Below, in pieces: positions 21,581-34,537 of a stretch of DNA of 64,000 bases. The position numbers were made by a program, and so were the translations under genes. The DNA lies in NCBI RefSeq assembly GCF_037042905.1, contig NW_026974140.1:10117001-10181000 (forward strand). The letters are read 5' to 3'. This DNA is from Lytechinus pictus. Taxonomy: Eukaryota; Echinodermata; Echinoidea; Temnopleuroida; Toxopneustidae. The stretch's first letter is position 1. Each line of letters starts with the position of its first letter. Below the pieces are notes generated by a model. That model searched no databases, had not been told where the DNA came from, and saw nothing but the letters and a program-made list of their open reading frames with translations.

Positions 21581-21679
21581 GTTTTTCCATTTTCCAGAAT
21601 TACATTCTTTGAACTGGTTTTTCCTTCTTAATTGGCTGACAATAATTTGCAATTTTACTACCATTGACATAACGCATGT

Positions 21680-24600
21680 CCCCGGTCTTCGGTCTTCGTT
21701 TTCCAAACCTGTTGTTGGGTGTCTGGAAAACGAAGACAGAAGACCGGGGATCGCGTCAATTCGTCTAGCTAAGATAGGCCTATAATATTCAGCACCAGTT
21801 CAAGAATATTCTGATCTTGGATACGTCATCAGCTATGATTGGCTGCGGATAAGTTATTGTTATTTGTGTGAATATCGTTATCAGCTAGGGCATGATATTA
21901 AGGATAGCGTACATATTTCACCCATGGAATTCAGCCATTGCAATTCTGAAAACTGTCATAAAACTGAAAACTTGCATACAATACACCTCATACTGCGCAA
22001 TCACGTAAAGCAGACTCAACTCGATCAACTGGCGTTTGCAACTATTTTATACTACCATTGACATTACGCATGTCCCCGGTCTTCGGTCTTCGTTTTCCAA
22101 ACCTGTTGTTGGGTGTCTGGAAAACGAAGACAGAAGACCGGGGATTGCGTATTCGTCTAGCTAAGATAGGCCTATAATATTCAGCACCAGTTCAAGAATA
22201 TTCCGATCTTGGATACGTCATCAGCTATATGATTGGCTGTGGATAAGTTATGGTTATTTGTGTGAATATCGTTATCAGCTAGGGCATGATATTAAGGATA
22301 ACGTACATATTTCACCCACGGAATTCAGCCATTGCAATTCTGAAAACTGTCATAAAACTGAAAACTTGCATACAATACACCCCATACTGCGCAATCACGT
22401 ACAAGCAGACTCAACTCAACTCGCGTTTGCAATTATTTTACTACCATTGACATTATGCATGTCCCCGGTCTTCGGTCTTCGTTTTCCAAACCTGTTGTTG
22501 GGTGTCTGGAAAACGAAGACAGAAGACCGGGGATTGCGTATTCGTCTAGCTAAGATAGGCCTATAATATTCAGCTCCAGTTTAAGAATATTCTGATCTTG
22601 GATACGTCATCAGCTATGATTGGCTGTGGATAAGTTATGGTTATTTGTGTGAATATCGTTATCAGCTAGGGCATGATATTAAGGATAGCGTACATATTTC
22701 ACCCATGGAATTCAGCCATTGCAATTCTGAAAACTGTCATAAAACTGAAAACTTGCATACAATACACCTCATACTGCGCAATCACGTAAAGCAGACTCAA
22801 CTCAACTGGCGTTTGCAACTATTTTATACTACCATTGACATTACGCATGTCCCCGGTCTTCGGTCTTCGTTTTCCAAACCTGTTGTTGGGTGTCTGGAAA
22901 ACGAAGACAGAAGACCGGGGATTGCGTATTCGTCTAGCTAAGATAGGCCTATTATATTCAGCACCAGTTCAAGAATATTCCGATCTTTGATACGTCATCA
23001 GCTATGATTGGCTGTGGATAAGTTATATGGTTATTTGTGTGAATATCGTTATCAGCTAGGGCATGATATTAAGGATAACGTACATATTTCACCCACGGAA
23101 TTCAGCCATTGCAATTCTGAAAACTGTCATAAAACTGAAAACTTGCATACAATACACCCCATACTGCGCAATCACGTACAAGCAGACTCAACTCAACTCG
23201 CGTTTGCAATTATTTTACTACCATTGACATTATGCATGTCCCCGGTCTTCGGTCTTCGTTTTCCAAACCTGTTGTTGGGTGTCTGGAAAACGAAGACAGA
23301 AGACCGGGGATTGCGTATTCGTCTAGCTAAGATAGGCCTATAATATTCAGCTCCAGTTTAAGAATATTCTGATCTTGGATACCTCATCAGCTATGATTGG
23401 CTGCGGATAAGTTATGGTTATTTGTGTGAATATCGTTATCAGCTAGGGCATGATATTAAGGATAACGTACATATTTCACCCACGGAATTCAGCCATTGCA
23501 ATTCTGAAAACTGTCATAAAACTGAAAACCTGCATACAATACACCTCATACTGCGCAATCACGTACAAGCAGACTCAACTCAACTGGCGTTTGCAATTAT
23601 TTTACTACCATTGACATTATGCATGTCCCCGGTCTTCGGTCTTCGTTTTCCAAACCTGTTGTTGGGTGTCTGGAAAACGAAGACAGAAGACCGGGGATTG
23701 CGTATTCGTCTAGCTAAGATAGGCCTATAATATTCAGCACCAGTTCAAGAATATTCCGATCTTGGATACGTCATCAGCTATATGATTGGCTGTGGATAAG
23801 TTATGGTTATTTGTGTGAATATCGTTATCAGCTAGGGCATGATATTAAGGATAACGTACATATTTCACCCACGGAATTCAGCCATTGCAATTCTGAAAAC
23901 TGTCATAAAACTGAAAACTTGCATACAATACACCCCATACTGCGCAATCACGTACAAGCAGACTCAACTCAACTCGCGTTTGCAATTATTTTACTACCAT
24001 TGACATTATGCATGTCCCCGGTCTTCGGTCTTCGTTTTCCAAACCTGTTGTTGGGTGTCTGGAAAACGAAGACAGAAGACCGGGGATTGCGTATTCGTCT
24101 AGCTAAGATAGGCCTATAATATTCAGCTCCAGTTTAAGAATATTCTGATCTTGGATACGTCATCAGCTATGATTGGCTGTGGATAAGTTATGGTTATTTG
24201 TGTGAATATCGTTATCAGCTAGGGCATGATATTAAGGATAGCGTACATATTTCACCCATGGAATTCAGCCATTGCAATTCTGAAAACTGTCATAAAACTG
24301 AAAACTTGCATACAATACACCTCATACTGCGCAATCACGTAAAGCAGACTCAACTCAACTGGCGTTTGCAACTATTTTATACTACCATTGACATTACGCA
24401 TGTCCCCGGTCTTCGGTCTTCGTTTTCCAAACCTGTTGTTGGGTGTCTGGAAAACGAAGACAGAAGACCGGGGATTGCGTATTCGTCTAGCTAAGATAGG
24501 CCTATTATATTCAGCACCAGTTCAAGAATATTCCGATCTTTGATACGTCATCAGCTATGATTGGCTGTGGATAAGTTATATGGTTATTTGTGTGAATATC

Positions 24601-26540
24601 GTTATCAGCTAGGGCATGATATTAAGGATAACGTACATATTTCACCCACGGAATTCAGCCATTGCAATTCTGAAAACTGTCATAAAACTGAAAACTTGCA
24701 TACAATACACCCCATACTGCGCAATCACGTACAAGCAGACTCAACTCAACTCGCGTTTGCAATTATTTTACTACCATTGACATTATGCATGTCCCCGGTC
24801 TTCGGTCTTCGTTTTCCAAACCTGTTGTTGGGTGTCTGGAAAACGAAGACAGAAGACCGGGGATTGCGTATTCGTCTAGCTAAGATAGGCCTATAATATT
24901 CAGCTCCAGTTTAAGAATATTCTGATCTTGGATACCTCATCAGCTATGATTGGCTGCGGATAAGTTATGGTTATTTGTGTGAATATCGTTATCAGCTAGG
25001 GCATGATATTAAGGATAACGTACATATTTCACCCACGGAATTCAGCCATTGCAATTCTGAAAACTGTCATAAAACTGAAAACTTGCATACAATACACCTC
25101 ATACTGCGCAATCACGTAAAGCAGACTCAACTCAACTGGCGTTTGCAACTATTTTATACTACCATTGACATTACGCATGTCCCCGGTCTTCGGTCTTCGT
25201 TTTCCAAACCTGTTGTTGGGTGTCTGGAAAACGAAGACAGAAGACCGGGGATTGCGTATTCGTCTAGCTAAGATAGGCCTATAATATTCAGCTCCAGTTT
25301 AAGAATATTCTGATCTTGGATACGTCATCAGCTATGATTGGCTGTGGATAAGTTATGGTTATTTGTGTGAATATCGTTATCAGCTAGGGCATGATATTAA
25401 GGATAGCGTACATATTTCACCCATGGAATTCAGCCATTGCAATTCTGAAAACTGTCATAAAACTGAAAACTTGCATACAATACACCTCATACTGCGCAAT
25501 CACGTAAAGCAGACTCAACTCAACTGGCGTTTGCAACTATTTTATACTACCATTGACATTACGCATGTCCCCGGTCTTCGGTCTTCGTTTTCCAAACCTG
25601 TTGTTGGGTGTCTGGAAAACGAAGACAGAAGACCGGGGATTGCGTATTCGTCTAGCTAAGATAGGCCTATTATATTCAGCACCAGTTCAAGAATATTCCG
25701 ATCTTGGATACGTCATCAGCTATGATTGGCTGTGGATAAGTTATATGGTTATTTGTGTGAATATCGTTATCAGCTAGGGCATGATATTAAGGATAACGTA
25801 CATATTTCACCCACGGAATTCAGCCATTGCAATTCTGAAAACTGTCATAAAACTGAAAACTTGCATACAATACACCCCATACTGCGCAATCACGTACAAG
25901 CAGACTCAACTCAACTCGCGTTTGCAATTATTTTACTACCATTGACATTATGCATGTCCCCGGTCTTCGGTCTTCGTTTTCCAAACCTGTTGTTGGGTGT
26001 CTGGAAAACGAAGACAGAAGACCGGGGATTGCGTATTCGTCTAGCTAAGATAGGCCTATAATATTCAGCTCCAGTTTAAGAATATTCTGATCTTGGATAC
26101 GTCATCAGCTATGATTGGCTGCGGATAAGTTATGGTTATTTGTGTGAATATCGTTATCAGCTAGGGCATGATATTAAGGATAACGTACATATTTCACCCA
26201 CGGAATTCAGCCATTGCAATTCTGAAAACTGTCATAAAACTGAAAACCTGCATACAATACACCTCATACTGCGCAATCACGTACAAGCAGACTCAACTCA
26301 ACTGGCGTTTGCAATTATTTTACTACCATTGACATTATGCATGTCCCCGGTCTTCGGTCTTCGTTTTCCAAACCTGTTGTTGGGTGTCTGGAAAACGAAG
26401 ACAGAAGACCGGGGATTGCGTATTCGTCTAGCTAAGATAGGCCTATAATATTCAGCACCAGTTCAAGAATATTCTGATCTTGGATACGTCATCAGCTATG
26501 ATTGGCTGCCGAAAAGTTATGGTTATTTGTGTGAATATCG
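21680..26540. repeat. Left-arm array: 12 units of about 388 bp
   Basis: Unit starts (GTGTGAATATCG landmark) recur near 21864, 22258, 22645, 23032, 23422, 23811, 24198, 24585, 24975, 25363, 25750 and 26140, and a thirteenth breaks off at 26540. Each carries the CCCCGGTCTTCGGTCTTCGT palindrome. Two unit types alternate, and 22258-23810 is repeated as 23811-25363 (1553 bp, four units). The roughly 100-codon open frames in each unit are by-products of recent copying. Confidence 0.9.
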
Positions 26541-26643
26541 TTCACATCCAAGATGACGAGATACGATATCTCGCCAAGTCGACTTATAAAAGGTCATATA
26601 TGTCGACATGGCATAATTAAGTTTCTCGCCAAGTCGATGGCAA

Positions 26644-27241
26644 TTAAAACATGTAAAATGGATGGTCCTCGCTGAAAATATTTATATCTTAATACATAGA
26701 GTAGAATTCACTGAGCAATGTGCCGAAAATTTCATCAATCGTATAACAAGTAAACAGTTATTGAAGTTTAAAGTTTAGCAATATATTGTTAAAACAGTCG
26801 TCGTGAATATTCATTAGGTGGGCTGATGATGTCACATCTCCACTCTCCGTTTCCCTATGTTATTGTATATAATCATAATTTTTACATTATTTCATATTTG
26901 TGCTAATAATATGTCTCCCTTATAATGAAATAAGTTGCAGCAAATAAATATTTAATGCACTAAATCAGTTGCCAATCCAATTTTTCTACATTTTTGTTCT
27001 TGGATGAAAACATTTGAATAAACCTAATTTCATATAATAAAATACAAAAGAACAAGTGGAGATGTGACATCATCAGCCAACCCAATGAATATTCATGACG
27101 ACTGTATTCACAAAATATTGCTAAATTTTAAAATTCAATAACTTTGTTATCCGATTTTGATGAAATTTTCGGTATTTTGCTCAGTGAATTTTACTCTATT
27201 CATTAAGCTATACATGCTTTCAGCCCGGACCATCCCTTTAA
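26644..27241. mobile_element. TTAA-type MITE in fold-back core
   Basis: Left GGATGGTCCTCGCTGAAAAT and right CAGCCCGGACCATCCCTTTAA are inverted ends; the inner arms mirror GAATATTCATTAGGTGGGCT and GTGACATCATCAGC. Same family as 39131-39737 and 55037-55644. The left TTAA is 10 bp outside the best terminal match. Confidence 0.7.
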
Positions 27242-27906
27242 AGGCTCCGTATAAAATAAACCTAATTGTAATAGAAAGCAATGTCATCGACCTAAGACAG
27301 GTGGCAAGCGTGCCTTTGTAGAATGCTGTTGCCGGTATGCGATGTTTTCTATACGGTCGGCGCACATGAAACACAAGTGCGTCGCTTGTATACTACTTTG
27401 CGGTTAAACCCGAGACGTTCCCACGCGTACATTTCGAGAGCAACAATTCAGTACGCGTTTGGAAGAAAATTACCCTGTTTACACGTGCATCGGCTTTTGG
27501 TTCAGAACCAAAACCCGATGAAGAATTGGCTTTTGGTCTATCTTGCACCGCAGAATCGGCTTACGTACCTCTTTGGGAATCGACGGGCGGACGACATTTG
27601 GATCTCTTAGTCTCGCCTTCACCTCTTGCGGGCGAGACAAACAATGAAAGAGAAGGAAGAAAGGAGAAAGGAAAAGGGCCAATAATTGGAATGATCAAAC
27701 AAATCTAATCATCCTGAAATTGGGCCTACTAATAAACAAGTGAGAAAGGGGTTAGAAATAAAGAGATGGCAAAGTGGAACGGAAATTTTAGGCGGGAAAG
27801 GGAAGGAAGAGAGGCCAAAATAAACGGGATGCGAAAATGCTAACATGAAATCGGAATAGAAAACAGAAAAAACAAGAGGGGAAAAGAAAGAAATTAAGAA
27901 CACAAC
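27242..27906. other. Fold-back core, unidentified segment
   Basis: Moderate GC, with a local TTTTGGTTCAGAACCAAAA palindrome near 27488. No domain recognised in any frame. Confidence 0.4.
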
Positions 27907-29194
27907 AGCTAGTGGCGTAGCTACGGGGGGGGGGGCTGGGATTTGGTGTGCCCCCATCAGGTGCCCCGCCTGGAAAAAAATTGGTAGAGCAGAAAAAAAA
28001 GGGAGAAAGAAGAAAAGAAAAAGAAGAAGAAAGACAGAAGAAAAAAGAAGAAGAAAATAAGAGGAGGGAGACGAATGAATGAAATAATGTGAGGGGAAGA
28101 CTTGCCAAAAAAGAAACAATTCTTTCATGTTACTATAAAAAATCTTTGCTTGCGCTTCGCGCCAGAATTGACTGTTTGATGAGATTCATATCTTGCTCAA
28201 TAGGCTGATATGGAGCAAGTTTTGAAGTCATTATACAAAACATAATTAGCTCGGACATCGAGCTTTCAATATTTTTTTCATTTACAAATTTAAGTGCTCT
28301 GTAAAATGTCCGTTTTATTGTCCACATATCAGCATTTTTTTTTAAAGCTCACGCTGCGTGGTCACATTGTTTGATTTGCCAAGTTCCTATTGTCTACATG
28401 TATTCCATAATGTTCCATTAAAGAAATATATTCAGAATGCCCAGATTCTAGGTCTAAATCTAAAACATGCGCGATAGCATGCATGTTCTTTATTTAAAAT
28501 CTACTTGAATTATCCAGTTTCACATCAGAATATAAATAATTGTCTGCTCGCGCTTTACGATAGCATAATTAATGATACCCAATTAACTATATCCTATTTA
28601 TGATTTACAAAATATGAATAGTGTCCCGCTTTTAGGTCTAAAACCTCAATTTTTTTCCTCTCGCGCTTCGCGCTCGCATCCATTGTTTCGTTACATACCT
28701 ATCCCATTTATTGATACAAAAAGTGCTTAGAATTACCATTATTTTAGGTCGGAATGTCAAAAAAATTGCATTATTGAAATATTTACCATCTTCGTGGGTA
28801 CCTATATAAGTGCACTTAACAGGTCCCTTTTCGATAATGCTAGAACAGTTAATAAAAATTTCTGCTCGCGCTTGGCGTTCGCAGTAACCATCTAGTTACT
28901 TACGAATCTTGATCGGGATCACACATAACATTGCCCAGAATATTACATGAAAGTAACAAATAAAAAAAATCGCTCGCGCTTCGCGCTCGCACTTTTTATA
29001 ATGCTTATGAGATTATTTCATGTTTATGCTGTTTTATAAGAATATAACGAAGAAGTGACTGATCGGGAAAAATATAGGTGAAGATAATTTCGGGCCCTTG
29101 TGACAAGTACACACCGGATAAAAATGGTGCCCCCCTGACTCAAAGCAAGGACCCCCAGTGCCCCCCAGGAAAAAAATCCTAGCTACGCCACTGG
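27907..29194. mobile_element. hAT-like nested element
   Basis: AGTGGCGTAGCTA at the left and TAGCTACGCCACT at the right are inverted ends, flanked by AACACAAC at 27899-27906 and 29195-29202 (8 bp, the hAT length). Inside, several TCGCGCTTCGCGCTCGC motifs recur at 28143, 28667 and 28972. No transposase frame. Confidence 0.75.
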
Positions 29195-29403
29195 AACACA
29201 ACCGGGATACCGAGGTTGAAAATAAAGAACGGTAAGAAAGACTCGGCTGGTGTGTGGGTATGACGTGTATATAATAGCCTATTTTGATTTCACGCAACTA
29301 GCCGCAATCATAAGGGGACACAAATTAGTGAACTTCAAGATATCGCCCAACCACTGCCGATGTTCCTATCCAGGGGACAGACCGCTCTTCACACCATGAT
29401 ATG

Positions 29404-30871
29404 CAGCGGCGTAACAGGGGTCGGTGGCCATGGGCGGGGGGGGGGGGGGCAAGAGCCAAATATTTCCTGGTCACATTATATGGTATAAACAGGCGTAATG
29501 AGCCGACACTATTTTGAGAAGGCCAGATATTGTGCATCGGACAGAATTTATCTTTAAAAAAATGCGAGCGAGCAAAATTTTTGACCTTTTTAATACAAAA
29601 ATACAATTTTGTGATAGATTTTGACATGATGTCCAGAGAATGATATTTCACTCTTCTCTCTTTGGATTCCTTTTTTGTCGTCTGTACGCGCACTGTGAAC
29701 AGGATTCTTTGCGGCTGTAACGTGAAGAGTAAAAAAAAAAAAAAAAACAGGGGTTGAGTATACCACATTTATATAAGTCCCGAGCGAAGCGAGCGAGAAA
29801 AAAATCACCTTTTCATGAGAATCTAACTTTGAGCTATTTTTTGACATTATATTCAGTAAATAAAATCATATCCTACACTTTTCCTCTGCTTTTTTTTGTG
29901 TTTTTGTTTGTACAACTTTTTGGGCCCATGGCCCAACACTTCCATACGCAGTGCTGTGCGGTTGGGGTCCGGGGCGGAGCCCCCTGAACTTCTTGATATC
30001 AAAGCCATTTAAACCTCGCAGATTGCCGCTATTTTAATCAAATCGCATTCTACATAGACTATAGCTTTTACACAACACATTTATTCAACCCAGTTGCGCA
30101 ATGAACCAAATATTTATAGGGCAAAGCATACCAACGTGGGAAAAAAATTGTAAAAAGTCGCTAGCGTGCAAAGTGAGCTGGAAAAAAATTGCCTATTGAA
30201 ATTAAATTCTAATTATGTGATATATTTTCCATTATATTCAGCAAATAACACATTTCATTGTCCATTCATTTCATTATACTTTGTCTCCTATAATTTCTTT
30301 TTTTCCCTCTTGGGTGTGGAACACCCCCCCCCCCTAGCAAAATCTAGCAAGCTTATAACACAATGTTGTATGCAGACCATCTTTCTTCCCGCTCTTTTCA
30401 ATCATCGGCAGCCCGGTCGTGTTATTATTTTTTTCTTGTCCTTTTTCCCTTGTATTTTTTTCCAATTTAGCTTTTGATTAATTACGTTCTACCTTCGTTT
30501 CCCGCTCTTCATACCATTTTGTTATCTTTTAAATTATTTCCCACCGTGCTATTGCATTACATAGGCCTATTTCGGAATGATGTGTTCTTTCTCAAATGTT
30601 CTTCTTTCGTATATTTTCCCGCTTTCCTTTCTTTTCCATTCAAAAAAAAGTTTTTTTCTTCGTTTTCTTTTTAATTTTCCCTTTCCTTTTCCTCCTTTCC
30701 TTTTCCCATTTCCTTCCCCATTTCCCTTTCTTTCTTTCTCCCTCCCTTTTTTCTTTTTCCCGTTTTTCTTAATTACGCCACTGGTGATAATGACCGGGAA
30801 TTTTCTGGCTCTCGTCCCCCCCCCCCCCCCCCCCCCACCTCCCCTGGCCACCGAACGCTGCTACGTCCCTG
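29404..30871. mobile_element. Second hAT-like nested element, worn
   Basis: CAGCGGCGTAACAGGG with GGTGGCCATGGGCGGGGG at the left is mirrored by CCCCTGGCCACCGAACG and CTGCTACGTCCCTG at the right. Flanks ATGATATG and ATTCTATG match at six of eight positions. An inner GAGCCAAATATTTCCTGGTC also has its mirror near 30790-30812. It contains GCGAAGCGAGCGAG motifs and poly-G/poly-C runs. Confidence 0.6.
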
Positions 30872-31063
30872 ATTCTATGTAAGCATCTATTAATTGCATG
30901 CATTTTTTTCAGTTTGAAAATTTGTTTTCTTTAAAAACGATATGACAATTTCATGAAATATTGTATCCACGTATATCGGTTGTTTTAAGGTCTGTTTATC
31001 AGCCAGCATGAAGAAAACGAAGTACAATTGCACGGAAACGTGTCCATAGCACGCTATATGTGG

Positions 31064-32340
31064 TAATTAGCTTGACGAATGAAATCCCCGGTCTTCTGTC
31101 TTCGTTTTCCAGACACCCAACAACAGGTTTGGAAAACGAAGACCGAAGACCGGGGACATGCGTAATGTCAATGGTAGTAAAATAGTTGCAAACGCCAGTT
31201 GAGTTGAGTCTGCTTGTACGTGATTGCGCAGTATGAGGTGTATTGTATGCAAGTTTTCAGTTTTATGACAGTTTTCAGAATTGCAATGGCTGAATTCCGT
31301 GGGTGAAATATGTACGTTATCCTTAATATCATGCCCTAGCTGATAACGATATTCACACAAATAACAATAACTTATCCGCAGCCAATCATAGCTGATGACG
31401 TATCCAAGATCAGAATATTCTTAAACTGGAGCTGAATATTATAGGCCTATCTTAGCTAGACGAATACGCAATCCCCGGTCTTCTGTCTTCGTTTTCCAGA
31501 CACCCAACAACAGGTTTGGAAAACGAAGACCGAAGACCGGGGACATGCGTAATGTCAATGGTAGTAAAATAGTTGCAAACGCGAGTTGAGTTGAGTCTGC
31601 TAGTACGTGATTGCGCAGTATGAGGTGTATTGTATGCAAGTTTTCAGTTTTATGACAGTTTTCAGAATTGCAATGGCTGAATTCCGTGGGTGAAATATGT
31701 ACGTTATCCTTAATATCATGCCCTAGCTGATAACGATATTCACACAAATAACCATAACTTATCCGCAGCCAATCATAGCTGATGACGTATCCAAGATCAG
31801 AGTATTCTTAAACTGGAGTTGAATATTATAGGCCTATCTTAGCTAGACGAATACACAATCCCCGGTCTTCTGTCTTCGTTTTCCAGACACCCAACAACAG
31901 GTTTGGAAAACGAAGACCGAAGACCGGGGACATGCATAATGTCAAAGGTAGTATAGTTGCAAACGCCAGTTGAGTTGAGTCTGCCTGTACGTGAATTGCG
32001 CAGTATGAGGTGTATTGTATGCAAGTTTTCAGTTTTATGACAGTTTTCGGAATTGCAATGGCTGAATTCCTTGGGTGAAATATGTACGTTATCCTTAATA
32101 TCATGCCCTAGCTGATAACGATATTCACACAAATAACAATAACTTATCCGCAGCCAATCATAGCTGATGACGTATCCAAGATCAGAATATTCTTGAACTG
32201 GTGCTGAATATTATAGGCCTATCTTAGCTAGACGAATTGACGCGATCCCCGGTCTTCTGTCTTCGTTTTCCAGACACCCAACAACAGGTTTGGAAAACGA
32301 AGACCGAAGACCGGGGACATGCGTTATGTCAATGGTAGTA
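31064..32340. repeat. Right-arm array: three full units of about 388 bp
   Basis: Inverted relative to the left array, with unit landmarks near 31360, 31747 and 32132 plus a terminal palindrome at 32250-32320. The same unit sequence occurs as on the left but with far fewer copies. Confidence 0.88.
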
Positions 32341-32419
32341 AAATTGCAAATTAATGTCAGCCAATTAAGAAGGAAAAACCAGTTCACAGAATGTAATTCT
32401 GGAAAATGGAAAAACGGCA

Positions 32420-32610
32420 TACTGGTCTAACTGGTCGAGTTCACTTTACTGGACCAGTTAAGAATTAAACTGGTCTGAAATTACTGGTCTAGAGTTAACC
32501 TTTAACTGGAAATTTGAAACTGGTCTGATTGATTACTGGAGTTTGTTACCGTGTCTCAGTGGAATAGTGGTGTAAACTGGGAGACCTATCCCGCTTCAAC
32601 TGGTCTAACT
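32420..32610. repeat. Subterminal GACCAGT cluster, right arm
   Basis: Mirror of 21395-21580: repeated ACTGGTC and GACCAGT within 190 bp. Confidence 0.6.
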
Positions 32611-33160
32611 ATACTAATTATTAACACAAGCAATTAACATGACTTCATTATCAGCCAATTAATGACATTAATGTATTCTAGATCAGAATATTCTTGAATT
32701 TGAGCTGAATAATAGAGGCCTTCATAATGACATTTATAAGTGGTATCTTAGCTAAACGAATGCGATCCCCGGTCTTCGGTCTTCGTTTTCCAGACACCCA
32801 ACAACGGGTTTGGAAAACGAAGATCGAAGACCGGGGACCCGTGCATTGTCAATGGGAGAACATGTGTCGGGGTAAGGTCCAAAGTCCATTCTAACCCGCG
32901 CACGTGTTTTGTACACACTTTGCACTGCTTTGTACACACTTCGGGCGTGAACTACAAACGCTTTCACACGAGTGTGATATGAGTCCCCGGTCTTCGGTCT
33001 TCGGTCTTCGGTCTTCGTTTTCCAGACACCCGTTTATTATCTGACTCTTATAGATAAATAAAAGTTAGTGACTGAAATAGTATTTTACCTTTTGTCAATT
33101 ATTTCTCACGTGTTTGTGTTTTGTGTAGATTTTATGTTGTCCTGTTACGTCTTGTTAACG

Positions 33161-34537
33161 ATGTCGAATGATGTAATAATAGAATCAAGTTTGAATAAAG
33201 ATGAAACCATCAACAACTCATCTGCAAATTTAAAAGATACTTACCTTCTCCCATTTGCAGAAATTGAAGACTCGGAATTTGAATCATTATTCCGTTTAAC
33301 AAGAGAATCCGTCGATACAGATAATATAGACGGACAATTTGTGGAAAATGGTCAGGACGAATATACCGACTCCATCAATGCGAAGTATTACTTGACCTCT
33401 GAATTTAATGAAATTATCAAAAACTCTGTAACAAGAAACTTTAGCATGATCCATTTCAATGCAAGAAGTTTATTTCAAAATTTTGATTACATACACAGTT
33501 TTCTCTCAAATATCAGATTTAGATTGTCAGTGATTGGGATAACGGAAACGTGGATCAACTCAAACTCTCATGTCCCCTTTTCAATTGAAGGTTATAAGTT
33601 CCTACATGTGGACCGATTAAATGGCCGCGGTGGTGGAGTTGGTCTATTTATTCGAGAGGATATGAATTACAAATTGTGTGATTTTTCTGAGCACCGTGAA
33701 GGTGTCGATGTTTTAAGTATTGAAATAGAGTGCAAATCAGAGAAGAATATTGTGATTGGGATCATTTATCGTCAACCGAAATCGAGCATTTCTGCATTTA
33801 CTTCATATTTTGATAGACTGATGAATCATAGTTATATAAATAACAAACGTGTCTTCTTTATGGGCGACTTTAACATCGATTTGTTAAAAAAATCTGGAAG
33901 CCCTCTTATTCTCCATTTTTTTAACCAAGTGATTTCATCGGGGTTTTATCCCATTATAAACAGAAATACACGAGCCAATAGTAGATCATCTACTATTATT
34001 GACAATATATTCACAAATGTTTTTAGTTGTTCCCCTCTGTCGGGTGCCTTTTTAACAGATATTTCCGACCACTTTCCCATCTTCCATTTAACACATTTCT
34101 CAGATATTGTAAAATATGAGCAACGAAAAGTACACACCTACAGGAAGATATCCCCTGACAGCATTAATCATTTATGTGCTGATCTTTCAACCGTGGACTG
34201 GTCAGATGTATACCTACAAAGCCTGCCGGAGAGGGCGTATGACTCATTTTATAATAACTTTATTACCTTGTATAACAAACATCTGCCAATCAGTACAAAG
34301 TATATTGGTAAACGTCATCGGAATAGAAAACCATGGATTACCCTTGATATGATGAAGCTTATAAGGAAGAAAAACAAATGTTATAAATTGTATATTAACT
34401 CTCCTACCAAAGTTAATCACGATAGATATAAAAAGATTCGTAATATTGTTACCCTGAATCTCCGCCGGTTGAAAAGAAAATATTATTTTGACAAGTTTGA
34501 ATCCATGAAAACAAATTCTAATAAAACTTATCAATAA
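33161..34537 (+). CDS. LINE B ORF2, APE-type endonuclease domain
   Basis: The ATG at 33161 is chosen because it opens the conserved part; the frame is open further upstream. Residues about 97-310 form an exonuclease-endonuclease-phosphatase fold: FNARSL, ITETWIN, GRGGGVGLFI, IIYRQPKSS, MGDFNIDLL (metal-binding Asp and Asn), TIIDNIFTN and SDHFPIFHL (catalytic Asp-His). This domain nicks target DNA to prime reverse transcription. All these residues are intact. The frame ends at TAA 34535-34537 where the RT linker should continue, so ORF2 as a whole is dead. Confidence 0.85.
   Translation: MSNDVIIESSLNKDETINNSSANLKDTYLLPFAEIEDSEFESLFRLTRESVDTDNIDGQFVENGQDEYTDSINAKYYLTSEFNEIIKNSVTRNFSMIHFNARSLFQNFDYIHSFLSNIRFRLSVIGITETWINSNSHVPFSIEGYKFLHVDRLNGRGGGVGLFIREDMNYKLCDFSEHREGVDVLSIEIECKSEKNIVIGIIYRQPKSSISAFTSYFDRLMNHSYINNKRVFFMGDFNIDLLKKSGSPLILHFFNQVISSGFYPIINRNTRANSRSSTIIDNIFTNVFSCSPLSGAFLTDISDHFPIFHLTHFSDIVKYEQRKVHTYRKISPDSINHLCADLSTVDWSDVYLQSLPERAYDSFYNNFITLYNKHLPISTKYIGKRHRNRKPWITLDMMKLIRKKNKCYKLYINSPTKVNHDRYKKIRNIVTLNLRRLKRKYYFDKFESMKTNSNKTYQ

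Larger units (their letters stand above)
20970..33031. mobile_element. 12-kb fold-back transposon with tandem-repeat inverted arms
   Basis: It starts GGGTGTCTGGAAAACGAAGA and ends with the exact inverse, flanked by the 10-bp direct repeat GTTTATTATC (20960-20969 and 33032-33041). The left arm runs to about 26540 and the right arm from about 31064; the outer roughly 1 kb of the arms is nearly identical, one difference being three versus four GAAGACC units at the tip. The arms contain arrays of a roughly 388-bp unit. The 4.5-kb core carries only nested elements and I see no transposase, so it must move in trans. A 10-bp duplication suits Mutator-like elements, but the class is not proven. Confidence 0.85.

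Noticed and set aside
21864-26448. Series of about 100-codon open frames beginning MCEYRYQLGHDIK, one per repeat unit
   Set aside because: They follow the recent tandem copying of a 388-bp unit, differ in frame at the 3' part between unit types, and run through the palindrome. No domain or start context.
20960-26540. Regularly spaced palindromes suggesting a CRISPR-like array
   Set aside because: Units of 388 bp with non-unique spacers in a eukaryotic transposon arm; no cas-like genes.
27709-28128. Long minus-strand frames rich in Phe, Leu and Ser
   Set aside because: They read a purine-rich A/G tract in reverse; low complexity, no domain, partly within a nested transposon.
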